The notes below the pieces were generated by a model that saw only the letters and a list, made by a program, of their open reading frames with translations, was not told the DNA's origin and did no database searches. Below, piece after piece: positions 21,313 to 36,300 of a stretch of 60,000 nucleotides of DNA (the stretch's first letter is position 1; each line of letters starts with the position of its first letter). Position numbers and translations under genes: made by a program. The stretch spans positions 17,781,513-17,841,512 of the forward strand of contig CAIIXF020000004.1 in NCBI GenBank assembly GCA_903813345.2, written 5' to 3'. This DNA comes from Owenia fusiformis (taxonomy: Eukaryota > Annelida > Polychaeta > Sabellida > Oweniidae).

Positions 21313-24300
21313 TTATCTGCCAAACACTAAATCTCTGGTTGATTCATACTCCGGCTCAGAGCTGAAATGACTGTTAAGCTCTTGGAATGTGGGTCTGTCT
21401 GAGGGTTTGTACGACCAACACCTCATCATTAACTCATACACTTTAGGGAGACATTTCTTGGGCCTATGTAGACGTCCACCTTGTTCAATCATTTGTATCA
21501 CCTGGAAATGGAAATATATCAATGGATCATCACTTAAACCTCACTCATATTTGCTCTACAGAAGGTGTACGGCAGCCATAGCTACACAAAATCGATATAG
21601 AAAATCTATATCTTACATCTAAACCCTATATTTTATGCAGCATATTTCTCTAAATTTTGGGATGCAAGGCCACTGTACAGATGTTGTAGATCAAATGCGA
21701 CTGAGGCGAATCGATTACATTTACATTTCATTACACGCTTTACAACACTTAAAACGTGGCCTTTTAATAGTGAATGTATCTCTTCTACTTTTCTGTCAAG
21801 CCATTTGAAAATTAGCACTGTTAATTTACTCAATTCCTTTTATGTCAATTCTACAATGTATATCAAACATGAACTTCAATGATATTGCCCATACCTGAGC
21901 ACCAGTTCTATCTCCATAAGGCTGCTCTCCGAAGCTGAACATTTCCCATAAAGTAACACCATAGCTCCATACATCACTCGCATGTGAAAATGTTCCATAA
22001 TTCACAGATTCAGGGGCGTACCATTTGACTGGCCATCTCCCCCCAGCAGATGCCTTGTAGTAGTCACTTCCTGTTCCAATTGCACGGGAGAGTCCAAAAT
22101 CACTTATTTTGGCCTTGAAATAAATCACAGACACAGGTCATTTCAGTGCAAAGATTCTTTATAGTCTGAGTGTGGTATTTTTTCCAGAATTTCTGAGCTG
22201 TATTCAGATACATTTTGAGTAAATGTTTTAAAGATCTTGTTAATAGTTCAATGTTCTCTTTAAACTACACAACAATTCTCAAAAATGTACATGTATGCTA
22301 TAGATTTGTCTTCAACTGAAATGTTGGTTTCATGTAAAAATTAATGTTTGATAGCAAAACCATGGGCTTTCTTTCACGTAAAACACAGAAGACTTATCTC
22401 CTCATTTGCATATGATGACCTTGACCTTTATACAACCGATAATTCATCAAGTTGAGACATACCTGTTGCTTAGACACCAACAATATGTTTCTAGTTGCCA
22501 GGTCTCGGTGCACAAAACGTTTACGCTCCAGATACATCATTCCACAGGCTATTTGTGCCCCCCAAAGATATAGGTCAGTTTCAACATTAATCTTTTCAGG
22601 ATAGTCCAGAAGGAAGTCCAGTAAGGAGCCCTTGGTGACGAGTTCTTGAACCTTGAACATAAAAGGATATATTCAAGGGTGATCATACATTTTCATTTTA
22701 TTGCTCATGTATTGGAATATTTGTTTTAATGGTGCTCACGTGGAATTTCTGCTTATTAAGAAAATTGCATATTACCACTTCCCTTTCAAAGAATGAAGAA
22801 CTTTAAGTAATAATGAAAGTTTTTAGGCAATTTGAACAATAAATGCAGGCAGAAAGGTAGGACCAGAAATAAAATAATCAGCTTAATTAAATCATTCATA
22901 TAGCCAAGTTGAATGAGAAAAAATGAAAAATTATTAAGCAGTATTTAATTAAGTAAAATGTTGTTATTACCCCAATGCATATAGATCAGTGGCATTTATC
23001 AACTATAATGCATTAAAAATGCAGATGCCTATAACCTACCAGCATCATAGGAGGCCCCAGACATAGACCTATCAGCTGCACAATACAAGGGTGATCCAAT
23101 CCCATCATCACACTGGCCTCTCTCTTGAACTCTTCTGTACCAGCCTGTACACAGTGTTCATGTAGAGTCTTCACTGCAACTGCAATCTGCAGATATAACA
23201 ATATGAGAGAATGATATGACAATATGAGAGAATGATATGACAAAATGAGAGAATGATATGACAAAATGAGAGAATGATATGACAAAATGAGAGGAATGAT
23301 ATGACAAAATGAGAGAATGATATGACAAAATGATATGACAAAATGAGAGAATGATATGACAAAATGAGAGGAATGATATGAAAAAATGAGAGAATGATAT
23401 GACAAAATGATATGACAAAATGAGAGAATGATATGACAAAATGAGAGAAATGATATGACAAAATGAGAGAATGATGTGACAATATGAGAGAAATGATATG
23501 ACAATATAAGAGAATGATATGATAAAATGAGAGAAATGATATGACAAAATGAGAGAATGATATGACAAAATGAGAGAATGCTATGACAAAATAAGAGCAT
23601 GATATGACAAAATGAAAGAATGATATGACAAAATGAGAGAAATGATATGACAAAATGAGAGAATGATGTGACAAAATGAGAGAAATGATATGACAAAATG
23701 AGAGAATGATGTGACAATATGAGAGAAATGATATGACAATATGAGAGAATGATATGATAAAATGAGAGAAATGATATGACAAAATAAGAGAATGATATGA
23801 CAAAATGAGAGAAATGATATGACAAAATGAGAGAAATGATATGACAAAATGAGAGAAATGATATGACAAAATGAGAAAATGATATGACATGACAAAATGA
23901 GAGAATGATATGACAAAATTAGAGAATGATATGACAAAATAAGAGAATGATATGACAATATTAGACAACAATATTACAATATGAGAGAAATATGTGACAA
24001 TATTAGATATCGATGTAATAATATGAGAGAATGATTTGATAAAATGATAGAATGTGACAATATGAGGGAGTGATATGGCAATATGGTAACATGTCTATAC
24101 ACTGGTAAATTGACTGAATTATGTACTACTTACACGTTCACCCTTGGGGCTCTTCCAAGTACCCCTCAATACAGATCCAAACTCTCCCTGCCCCAGCTCA
24201 TGGCCTGAAAAAAGTAATCCCTCTTGAGAGTAACACCAAATTCAGAATCTCCAAAATTTTAGTTTACCATTCACTTTTTTCCATACGTTGCAACTACAGG

Positions 24301-27300
24301 TATCAATAAATATCGTCACTGACAATACTTTCATTCAATATACATTGTATCTCAACAATTTTCACAAATTAAAAGTCCACATATTTTTAAAACATGTGAT
24401 CTCTATTCTATTTTGTTAATCAAATAAGTCTTACCTAATGTTATATCTGAAGCTTTGATTATTTTTAATGTCACATTTTCAACATTATGAACATGAAGAG
24501 TATCAGATTTCATATATGCCTCTTGTGGGATAGGGGGCGCTTGCATAGTTGGAATAGATGGCGACCCTCGCTGCAAGTGAACAACAGGTTTTGGTGGGAT
24601 TTGCACAGGATGACTTTTTGTTGTGCTATTTTTTGCTGTTAATTTGTCAGAGTTAAATTTGCTTTTCACAATGATTTCTTTTGTCTTGCCATCTGAAACA
24701 GATCAATGTTAAGTTTTCGGTGTTACAATTCTCTAAAATACTAACTTTAATACATCAATGTACAATATGCGAAGTTATATAAATATAAATATACTTATAT
24801 AAATATAATTATGCAGTATATGGGACATTTTATCCATCTCTCTTTTTAAATTTTTTTCTGATGAATAATATGAGAACCATAGATATATAGAATAAAAAAT
24901 GATTTGCAATTTAATTTACTGTGTATTTATTTTTACAATATTGTACCTCCATAAAAGTTGACTTCTCAATTAGACACTAGAGATCATATATTATTGACTT
25001 GAAATGGCCTGATTCAGAAAATCAGAAAATGCACAAATAATACATTTGAAAATTAAACAATACAAATCTCTACAAATGAATTAGCCAAATACAAAGTAAT
25101 AAAGAGTCCAACCTGGAGATATTGCTGTAGTTATTCTGCATGGAAGGCCATCTTTCCTGAGACAATAGTGTTCAACTACGTGTTCTAGTGAGTCTAAGTA
25201 TGGCCCTTCATCTATGTAATACCAGTGATTTTCCTGCAACAATGTATCAGAACGTAAATGTATGCAATCAAATAAACCATGAATAATACATTTTGTATCA
25301 CTCTCAAGCTTGCAATTATATGATTGGTCAAAACTGGGTCACATGTCATATTCACTTGCCATATTGATCAAATTACACAACATGTAAATAATAAGCAAAT
25401 TTTCATTCTATGGAGGGAAATACCTGGTCATCTTTCAATAATTTTTGCAGTACATGTATGTATTGCCGGCAGCCCATGTGGCGAGGGCAATACATGCTGC
25501 AAAAATCATTGAAAGTGCAACAGGTATTGGCCAAACATGGAATGAAATATTTGTTTTATTATATCATTGCTAGACATTCTCTACAATCACTTTACATTTC
25601 AAAGAAATATAGAATATTTATTTTAACCTGTGAACATTTATTTTAATCAATAAATTACGTACATGTATCTTGTATAGTATACTTTTATTTTTGTCCAGTG
25701 CAGTTGTCAGCTGAATTCCCAGGTGGACAATGCGTCTTTTATAATCCAAAAATTGAAGGAGCTGTGAAATATGCTATGGTATTTTTAATCACGATCAGCC
25801 AATCAAATCGCAAACATATACCTCATATATAAATATAAAGAAAACAGGTTACACTTACGTGCCAGCGTATTTCATAGTTATAGGGACCATTTCCATCACT
25901 TATAGCAAGTACATACCACTGTGGATTACGAGAGCTTTTTCTTACAAGAAATAAACCACGCTCAAAGTTGTAACTTTGCAGAAGAGACAAGGCTCCCTGA
26001 AACAGTAATGCATAAAACTATTATATTTTTGCTTTTTTTCATGTTGATTGTGGATATACACAGTAATCTTCAGATGAATATCAGTTTAATTCGACAAAAA
26101 ATTAAACAAAGTTTACCAGGAAAATAGCAAAGGCTGCAACATGAGGCAAATAGGTGAGGTAAGATGATCAGATGGACCATGGGCTTTCAACCCCCATGGA
26201 TGGACACAATGTTTACAGTTTCAGTCTATTAAACATTATTCTACAAAATGTTTGCGCCTTGCTTGCCTCATTTGAACTATTTGTATTTTGTATGTGTATG
26301 GACTGATATAAATCAACTCAAGGTGGCCACTTAAGTTTTTTCGAAAAGTTATAAACAGTTAAGTTAGGCATTCCATTTCTGAAATTGCGTTATCTGCAAT
26401 ACAGAATACATGTTGTTGACTAGAAGTCTGTTTACTTTATTCCTTGTTGATTCTACTCTTTACACTACATTTTCATCACAATAAAAAACCATCATTTCAT
26501 TTCTAGTGAGATATACGCACTAAACACTTACATGTCTATCTATAGCTGTATGGAGCCAGTCTGCTTGACTTGTCATGGCAGGGGGTGTTGTATATTGCTC
26601 TAGAACATAGAAAATAGAATGGACTTTCAGTTTGAAAGCTATAGATAAAATACATTTCAAAAATATTCATTTATCACAAATATTCATTTATCACGTACAA
26701 AAGGCTGTGGTGTGTATGACTAGACTATGTATAAGTGCACATAAAACAACACAGGGCATCTCCAGGGAGGGGTTTCTGGGTCTATCTTCCAGGCTAATTT
26801 TGTTAATTACGACCGTATATATACGGGATATACCCAAGAGATATTGCTCACCTTCATTGGTGGTAAACAAAATACAATACAATACTAGACAGACTTAGTA
26901 TTTTTTCACATTATTAGCAGGGGCCCAGGACAAGACAATGCAAGCAAAGCTATATTACACTGCAGTGTCCAACATATCAAATGTAAATGGCTCACAATTT
27001 AAAACTGTCAAATCCATGTTAAACAATAATAAAACTTAACCAATAATTAGAATTAGCATTCATTACCACATTAATTATACTGCATACAGTAAAAGAGGGA
27101 AACAATTATAACTTTTCCTCCTTGACAGATATGATTTTACTTATTTGATATAAAAACATACATAGATTTTTGGCTTCCTTAATCCTTATTCCAAATTCAG
27201 TAAATCAAAAATCAGTTCTTGCACTATCACAGCTATAATATTATATTATACTTTTTTAAATGTTAGATAAGGGGCTTAATTCAAACAAACATGATAATCC

Positions 27301-30300
27301 TGAAATTATCTCTGAATTGCATGCGAGTCAATTTCTATTCTCACCTAAATATTTGGCACATTGTTTTTTCCCATTTTGAATGGCAACTGTGTAAGGAGTG
27401 CAGCAATTGTCATCTCTAGGCTGGCATGGGGCTCCCAATGAGAGAAGCATCTGAAATAACATGATGCATATAGTAAAAACATGGTGTATACTCATGAATT
27501 ATCATGGTGCATGAGGTTCCCAATGAGAGAAGCATCTGAAATTATATGATGCATATAGTAAAAACATGGTGTATACTCATGAATTATCATAGTGCATGAG
27601 GTTCCCAATGAGAGAAGCATCTGAAATTATATGATGCATATAGTAAAAACATGGTGTATACTCATGAATTATCATAGTGCATGAGGTTCCCAATGAGAGA
27701 AGCATCTGAAATTATATGATGCATATAGTAAAAACATGGTGTATACTCATGAATTATCATAGTGCATGAGGTTCCCAATGAGAGAAGCATCTGAAATAAC
27801 ATGGTGCATATAGTAAAAACATGGTGTATACTCATGAATTATCATAGTGCATGAGGTTCCCAATGAGAGGAGCATCTGAAATAATATGATGCATATAGTA
27901 AAAACATGGTGTATACTCATGACTTATCATGGTGCATGAGGTTCCCAATGAGAGAAGCATCTGAAATAATATGATGTATATAGTAAAAACATGGTGTATA
28001 CTCATGAATTATCATGGTGCATGGGGTTCCCAATGAGAAAAGCATCTGAAATAACATAATGCATATAGTAAAAACATGGTGTATACTCATGAATTATCAT
28101 GGTGCATGGGGCTCCCAATGAGAGAAGCATCTGAAATAACATGATGCATATAGTAAAAACATGGTGTATACTCATGAATTATCATAGTGCATGAGGTTCC
28201 CAATGAGAGGAGCATCTGAAATAATATGATGCATATAGTAAAAACATGGTGTATACTCATGAAATATCATGGTGCATGAGGTTCCCAATGAGAGAAGCAT
28301 CTGAAATAACATGATGCATATAGTAAAAACATGGTGTGTACTCATGAAATATCATGGTGCATGAGGTTCCCAATGAGAGAAGCATCTGAAATAACATGAT
28401 GCATATAGTAAAAACATGGTGTGTACTCATGAATTATCATGGTGCATGGGGTTCCCAATGAGAGAAGCATCTGAAATAACATGATGCATATAGTAAAAAC
28501 ATGGTGTATACTCATGAATTATCATGGTGCATGGGGTTCCCAATGAGAGAAGCATCTGAAATAACATGATGCATATAGTAAAAACATGGTGTATACTCAT
28601 GAATTATCATAGTGCATGAGGTTCCCAATGAGAGAAGCATCTTAAATAACATGATGCATATAGTAAAAACATGGTGTGTACTCATGAATTATCATGGTGC
28701 ATGGGGCTCCCAATGAGAGAAGCATCTGAAATAACATGATGCATAGTAAAGACATGGTGTATACTCATGAATTATCATGGTGCATGAGGTTCCCAATGAG
28801 AGAAGCATCTGAAATAACATGATGCATATAGTAAAAACATGGTGTATACTTATGAATTATCATGGTGCATGAGGTTCCCAATGAGAGAAGCATCTGAAAT
28901 AACATGATGCATATAGTAAAAACATGGTGTATACTCATGAATTATCATGGTGCATGAGGTTCCCAATGAGAGAAGCATCTGAAATAACATGATACATATA
29001 GTAAAAACATGGTGTTTACTCATGAATTATCATGGTGCATGGGGCTCCCAATGAGAGAAGCATCTGAAATAACATGATGCATAGTAAAGACATGGTGTAT
29101 ACTCATGAATTATCATGGTGCATGGGGTTCCCAATGAGAGAAGCATCTGAAATAACATGATACATATAGTAAAAACATGGTGTTTACTCATGAATTATCA
29201 TGGTGCATGGGGCTCCCAATGAGAGAAGCATCTGAAATAACATGATGCATATAGTAAAAACATGGTGTATACTCATGAATTATCATGGTGCATGAGGTTC
29301 CCAATGAGAGAAGCATCTGAAATAACATGATACATATAGTAAAAACATGGTGTTTACTCATGAATTATCATGGTGCATGGGGCTCCCAATGAGAGAAGCA
29401 TCTGAAATAACATGATGCATAGTAAAGACATGGTGTATACTCATGAATTATCATGGTGCATGGGGTTCCCAATGAGAGAAGCATCTGAAATAACATGATG
29501 CATATAGTAAAAACATGGTGTATACTCATGAATTATCATGGTGCATGGGGTTCCCAATGAGAGAAGCATCTGAAATAACATGATGCATATAGTAAAAACA
29601 TGGTGTATACTCATGAATTATCATGGTGCATGAGGTTCCCAATGAAAGAAGCATCTGAAATAACATGATGCATATAGTAAAAATATGGTGTATACTCATG
29701 AATTATCATGGTGCATGGGGTTCCCAATGAAAGAAGCATCTGAAATAACATGATGCATATAGTAAAAATATGGTGTATACTCATGAAATATCATGGTGCA
29801 TGTGGATCCCAATGAGAGAAGCATCTTAAATAACATTGCAATAACATGATGTATATAGTAAAAACATGGTGTATACTCATGAATTATCATGGTGCATGGG
29901 GCTCCCAATGAGAGAAGCATCTTAAATAACATTGCAATAACATGATGTATATAGTAAAAACATGGTGTATACTCATGAATTATCATGGTGCATGGGGCTC
30001 CCAATGAGAGAAGCATCTGAAATAACATGATACATATAGTAAAAACATGGTGTATACTCATGAACTATCATGGTGCATGGGGTTCCCAATGAAAGAAGCA
30101 TCTGAAATAACATGATGCATATAGTAAAAATATGGTGTATACTCATGAATTATCATGGTGCATGGGGTTCCCAATGAAAGAAGCATCTGAAATAACATGA
30201 TGCATATAGTAAAAATATGGTGTATACTCATGAATTATCATGGTGCATGGGGTTCCCAATGAGAGAAGCATCTTAAATAACATGATGCATATAGTAAAAA

Positions 30301-33300
30301 TATGGTGTATACTCATGAATTATCATGGTGCATGGGGTTCCCAATGAGAGAAGCATCTTAAATAACACGGTACAGGATGCAATAACATGGTACATACTCC
30401 TGAACTAACACGGTGCATGCTGTATTGGGAATAAAAAATAGGCGCCACACTTAAGGGGAAGCTAAAATAAATCGTCAACGTGATTTGGTCAACTTCATAA
30501 AATGCCTATTTCAAATATCAAACCATTTTTTACATAAACAAGCATTGTTGAATGAATAATATTTCAAAAACTAATAATAATCTTAAAATTCAGACACCAA
30601 AGTTCACCTTTCAATATCAACAATCATTTCTCTAAATACTAACTTTCATGCATTTGAGGTCGCCACATTCTGCGGTGAAATGAAGCGCTGAGTATCCATT
30701 CACAGTGCAGCGATCATGTGGGTCAGCTCCCCCATAAGTCACCAGAAGTTGGATTGTAGAATCATGACCATTTTGAGCTGCTCTCTAGAAAACATGGAAC
30801 GAAAATGTTCTACATACTACTGTGGCAGAATAAGTACATGTAAAGGTCCTTAGCCAGGATTTGGCAAGGGGGGGGGGGTCACTTTTGACTACTTTAGCCC
30901 AAAAGGGTCAAAATTACTAAAAAGTGATGAGAATGGTGAAAAACTGCATGATTTTGAAAGAATTTTTGGTCAGGAGGAGGGGGGGTGCTTGAACCCCTCC
31001 GACCCCCCTGGCTACGCACCTGATGTATATTAAAGCACCTCTGCAATAGGCCCATTATATCCGTGTAACAAGTGTATAGTTGTGACAAAGTTGCAATTGG
31101 GCTTATTTAATAATTAACTATGATATAATATATTTGTGTTCAGTTTGGAAAAAGTAAGGTTACATTAACTTTGGATTGTATTGATTTATCGTTGTTGATT
31201 CTGGCACCATTTGGGTTGTTATTATATCAGTTGTGTTTCAATCAACATCTACCGATTAACATAGCGATTTGTAAGCATTAAAACATTTCTAAAATCAACA
31301 TGACATGAAAACTAAATATAAGAGCTGATGGTGCTTCTGGATACTTCTTTAATGTAACCAATAGTAATGAGAAAAGCTTCGGGGGTTGGGCCTAGCGACG
31401 TTTGACATGGGATAAATTATGACCTAAATGTGAAGAATTGTAATCTTTGATTAATGAGGTGGTGATATGTTTTCATATTTTCCGGATGCAACATTACATT
31501 TTGACAGAACAAAATCAACAAAGAAATATGAATTATTGATGGTGTGTTTCAGTGCTAATTACCAATTATCAATATTTAGAGGACATATATTCTATATCAT
31601 TATACATATATAATCTTTATACAATTGTGAAAACTATTCTGCAATTTTTATCATTTGAATGCTTATAAAAAGTGTATTTTATGGACTTAATTACTTAATA
31701 GTTTAAATGAGAGCGGTGAATAGTTCACTTGCATGACATCATACAAACTCTGGTCCATGTAAACACTAAGTTCTTGCAATCACGAATTATAAACAAAAGT
31801 GGGATTTATGGGAAACCTTCGACCTTTTTCTGAACAATGTAGGCAGAAATCTATAATATTTAGATTCATATCTAGAGAGTTATTTCACACATATTTTCGG
31901 CCAATTTTTATTAATGGTTATTTTTGAGATCTGATTGGACAAGACCTCTTATTTTGGCTCTGCCTACCTCAAAATTTGGGAATAAAAGAGGCAATTTTAC
32001 ATTAAATCTTCGGAACCTCGTTGCATGGACTGGAGTCAGACAAAAACTGTAAGAAGCATATTTTCGGAACTTTGGATTTTTACAAATAAATAGAATTTCA
32101 CACAAACTTGGTTTCGTGTTTTTGCGATGAGATGGGAGACATTCAAATTCGTCACAATTGGTGGCAGTGGTGGGATAAATTGACTAGGTTCCGCCCTGGT
32201 CAAGGCCCACATTTCTGTGGCCTTTGTATTGTCTCAATATTTTATTGCATAAGCATGAAAACATTTGAAAATTATTTGGAAAATAATCAGTGGATGGCAA
32301 ACGTATTGGATTGAGATATATTTAAACTAAATATTTTGCAATTTGGTCAGTTGTTAATTAGATAAGTATTTGCCAGTTTCTTAATACAAAATGTGGATTG
32401 GAAAGAAGTTGTATGGAAGGCTGTAACTGAGAGATTAATACTCTCAATCTGCGTAAACATATGGATATCTTTACTTGGCAGCAGGAATAAACAATGTAAG
32501 GATACAGCAAGACTACGGTAAAACACTTCATTTTTATGCACAGAAAAGTTGTTAAAAGAACTGTCAGATTTGGTTGGTTTATTATAAGAATGAAAATCAG
32601 AATGAAATGATTTAACCAAGTCATTTACTCAAATAAGGAATTGAGATTTTTTATATTTCAAAGGTTGATATTGTTGATGACCATTTTGATTTTAAACAAA
32701 ATTAAGGTAAATAGTATAGAACAAGTTAATGTGATTGTTAGAAAGATTTGATGAACATGTCTAGTAAATCATTTCTTTAGTGACAATTATATATCTGTTT
32801 GTTTAAGAGGGATCATGTATTCAACTTTTGTTAAGTAAAGAACTCAATGTTATCGTATTGAACTAATTCATTTCAATATTAATCCAGTTTGTTGATGCTG
32901 TTCTGTTGTTAGATTATGATGTGATACAACCAACTTAATACAGGCATACATTTCTGTTCTAGCTATGGAGTAATCGTGAACTAGGTTCCATTTTTGGGAA
33001 ACATCTCCCTGGAACAATTAATTGTTGATAAGGCGCAACACATTCAAATATAAACTGTGAAAGTATCACTATTGTAAAACACTGTCATTTATGAATTGAT
33101 TTATTTTTGCGAAATTTGAGGAAATGTAAATGATGACACTTTGTAAATAAAGATAGCCAGTAATTTTTGTTAGACTCAATACAAAGCAAGTAATTAAATA
33201 GAATTGCACTTCCAATAACTGGTCTTCAATATAGATAAATCAATTTGAACATATTATTTGGAAAATTAAGTCAGCTGGATGGCAATTTCACGTTTATTCA

Positions 33301-36300
33301 TACAATTTGAGAAAATATGACTTCAAAAGAAATATAAAACATTTAATTTCACTCAACCCTAAAAGCCAACTGCATTTTTTGGTGCAATTTGGTCCAGTTG
33401 TTAAGTTAGCTTTATAAGTGATTTGTAACCAGAATTTCAGGGCACTTAATACTTTGCCAAAATGTGGTATAAAATTATTTGGAATTTCAGTGTCAAAGTT
33501 GTAGGTGGATCCATTGGCATGGGAATTTAACATGTTTTTGCCAGAGATTAATGGACTCTCGAATCTAGATCATTGTAACCTGACAAATATTTGGACGAAT
33601 ATCTTATACGAGGCCCGATTTGATGATCTGTTCATATTTTAGCGACAATTGGAATAAACAATGTAAGGACAGTACAAGACAAGACTACAACCTTACAATT
33701 GTCCCAAATACGACTTGTTTTCATAATTTATGCACAGAAAATGTTGTCAAAGAATAACAAAAGAACCTTCGTCTGAGGCATTTGGAGAGTTGGTTTATTA
33801 TAAGATCTGATGGACAAACCTCAGGCTCTGCCTACCTCATGGGAAATTAGATTGATGAACATGTCTAGTAAATCATTCTTTAGTGACAATTATATATCTG
33901 TTTGTTTAAGAGGGATCATGTATTCAACTCAACTTTTGTTAAGTAAAGAACTCAATATTTTGATTCATTAGTATGAAGTATATTTTCTGTTTTTCTTGTC
34001 AGTGAATTTTGACTTAGATTTAGTTATCAGTAGATCTACAACATGGCCGAGATGTTAATGATTCATATTCACATTTAACTGATAAAATAAGTATGTTTTC
34101 AGTAAATTCAAAAGAATGTTTCACTTACCCTCAAAATCACATGTTGACCAGTACTTAACTTTTTATTTTGGTTTGAATTCCAAGAAAATTTGAAACTTAC
34201 TTTTAAAGCTCCTGATAAAGTGATTTCTGGTTGTTTTGTTTTGCATTGTTTTAACACCGATTTAATGTTATCGGTATTGAACTAATTCATTTCAATATTA
34301 ATCCAGTTTGTTGATGCTGTTCTGTTGTTAGATTATGATGTGATACAACCAACTTAATACAGGCATACATTTCTGTTCTAGCTATTCAACTTACTTGGAG
34401 TAATCGTGAACTAGTTTATGTTATGTTATGATAACCGTTTTGACATTTTTGGGAAACATCTCCCTGGAACAATTAATTGTTGATAAGGCGCAACACATTC
34501 AAATATAAACTGTGAAAGTATCACTATTGTAAAACACTGTCAATTTATGAATTGATTTATTTTTGCGAAATTTGAGGAAATGTAAATGATGACACTTTTT
34601 GTTAAATAAAGATAGCCAGTAATTTTTGTTAGACTTGTATTTACAGTTTAAAAACAAGTACAAAGCAAGTAATTAAATTTTAGAATGCCAAGGATTACCC
34701 TAATTTTCCCAAATCAGGGATCACTTCCAATAACTGGTCTTCAATATAGTCTTATTAAGCGATCTAATTTACTTTTAAGAACATATAGACGCCTTATCAA
34801 TGAACACATGTCAGATGCTCAAATTATAGTGCCAGACTATATTAAACTGGATGAATTTCACATTTTCAGAAATTGTCACATTTCATATGTGAAAACGGGT
34901 TTATTCGATACAATTTTGAGAAAATATCGAAACTTCAAAAGAAATATGAAAACATCACAGAATTTTTCGAATTTCAAGATGTACCATCAACCCTAAAAGC
35001 CAACTGCATCATAAAAATTCAAGATTTGGTGCAGATAAAAGACTTAAAAGAAATACCACTACCTGAACTATTCCAAAAGTATCTTAAGTTTTCTGAATAT
35101 TAAATAATTTATGCTTTATTCAATGACTTGCATGATTTGTAACTTCACATTTCTAATACTGAATAGATTAAGATTAAGTCAGGGCAACTTTAAATACTGT
35201 TGCCACATCTATTTAGGAATGTAGATTTTTGTAGTAAAATTATTTGGTCAATTTCAGTGTCAAAGATTTTTTGAAGGGAAACTAGGTTACAATTCATGAC
35301 AACTTGCCATCCATTGATAAAATATAACAAAACAAAAAGAAACATGGGAATTTACCATGAAAGTTCATGTTTTTGCCATGACCCAGATCGTGTAATGGAG
35401 TTTTCAATAAAGTCGACTTAAAACGACTCAGTCAAACTAGATCATTGAAGCATACCTGGACCTGAGATCAAATCCCTGCGCAAGATTTGATTGACGAATA
35501 GGACAATGGAATGCAAAAGGGTGCCCCATATCCTCTGATGTTGATATAAGTATATATGTATATACGAGGCCCGATCAGAAAAGGAAAAGGGACCAAGAAG
35601 CCAAAGACCATTGATGATCTGTTCATATTATTAGCGACAATTGCAGGGAGTCTAGACTGGGGGCTCCATAAAGTCAACTACTACTGTGCCAAAATGTTTA
35701 ATGACAGTAGCAAAGACCTGCAGTTGTTCACACACGCACTCACAACCTTACAAGCTGGCAGTCCCATGTTAATACGAGTCATACATCTGTTTTCTCGGGA
35801 GTAATTCCAAGAAAAATACCGTCACTTGTGTCGCACCACGGAAAGCGACGTCAATTTCCGCTTATGTGATGAAGTCAAAGAATTTCGAACCAGAGAGCGA
35901 GACATGTTAACCTATCAACGATGTATGAAATGAAACACCAGGAAGTCGTGTCGGGAGGTTTGGTAACATCCATCCCTACAGATTTACAAGTGCTTCAGAT
36001 TGATATGGAAGTACTCTCGCCACAGCAATCACTGACAAAAGCCGATGTAGGTGCTTCAAATGGGATCAGTCCCAAAGACAGGGTGTGTACAAACCCTGCA
36101 AAGAAGAAGGCAGTCACTTTTCGAACCTACTCTGTCGCCATGGGGGAAGCGACGTCCAATTCCCTGCAAACAGGAATGACCTTCCACTAAAGATGCCATA
36201 CGAGGGGGCAACTATAATACCCTTGAAAGTTGGAGCTCAATAAAGATGCCACCAAGAAGGCACACCAATATTCTTGGACTGAGGAACAACCTGATCCGGA

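Noticed and set aside
23013-23971. Overlapping minus-strand ORFs of up to 270 codons with FVISFSH-like repeats
   Set aside because: The 21-bp satellite is open in several frames; only the final part of one ORF is coding, as SHARK exon 13.
29696-30061. 121-codon ORF in the 85-bp array
   Set aside because: Repeat read-through; open only where the 98-bp unit variants keep the frame.
27431-30375. CRISPR-like regular direct repeats
   Set aside because: Eukaryotic intronic minisatellite: units are contiguous 85-bp copies without unique spacers and there is no cas gene.
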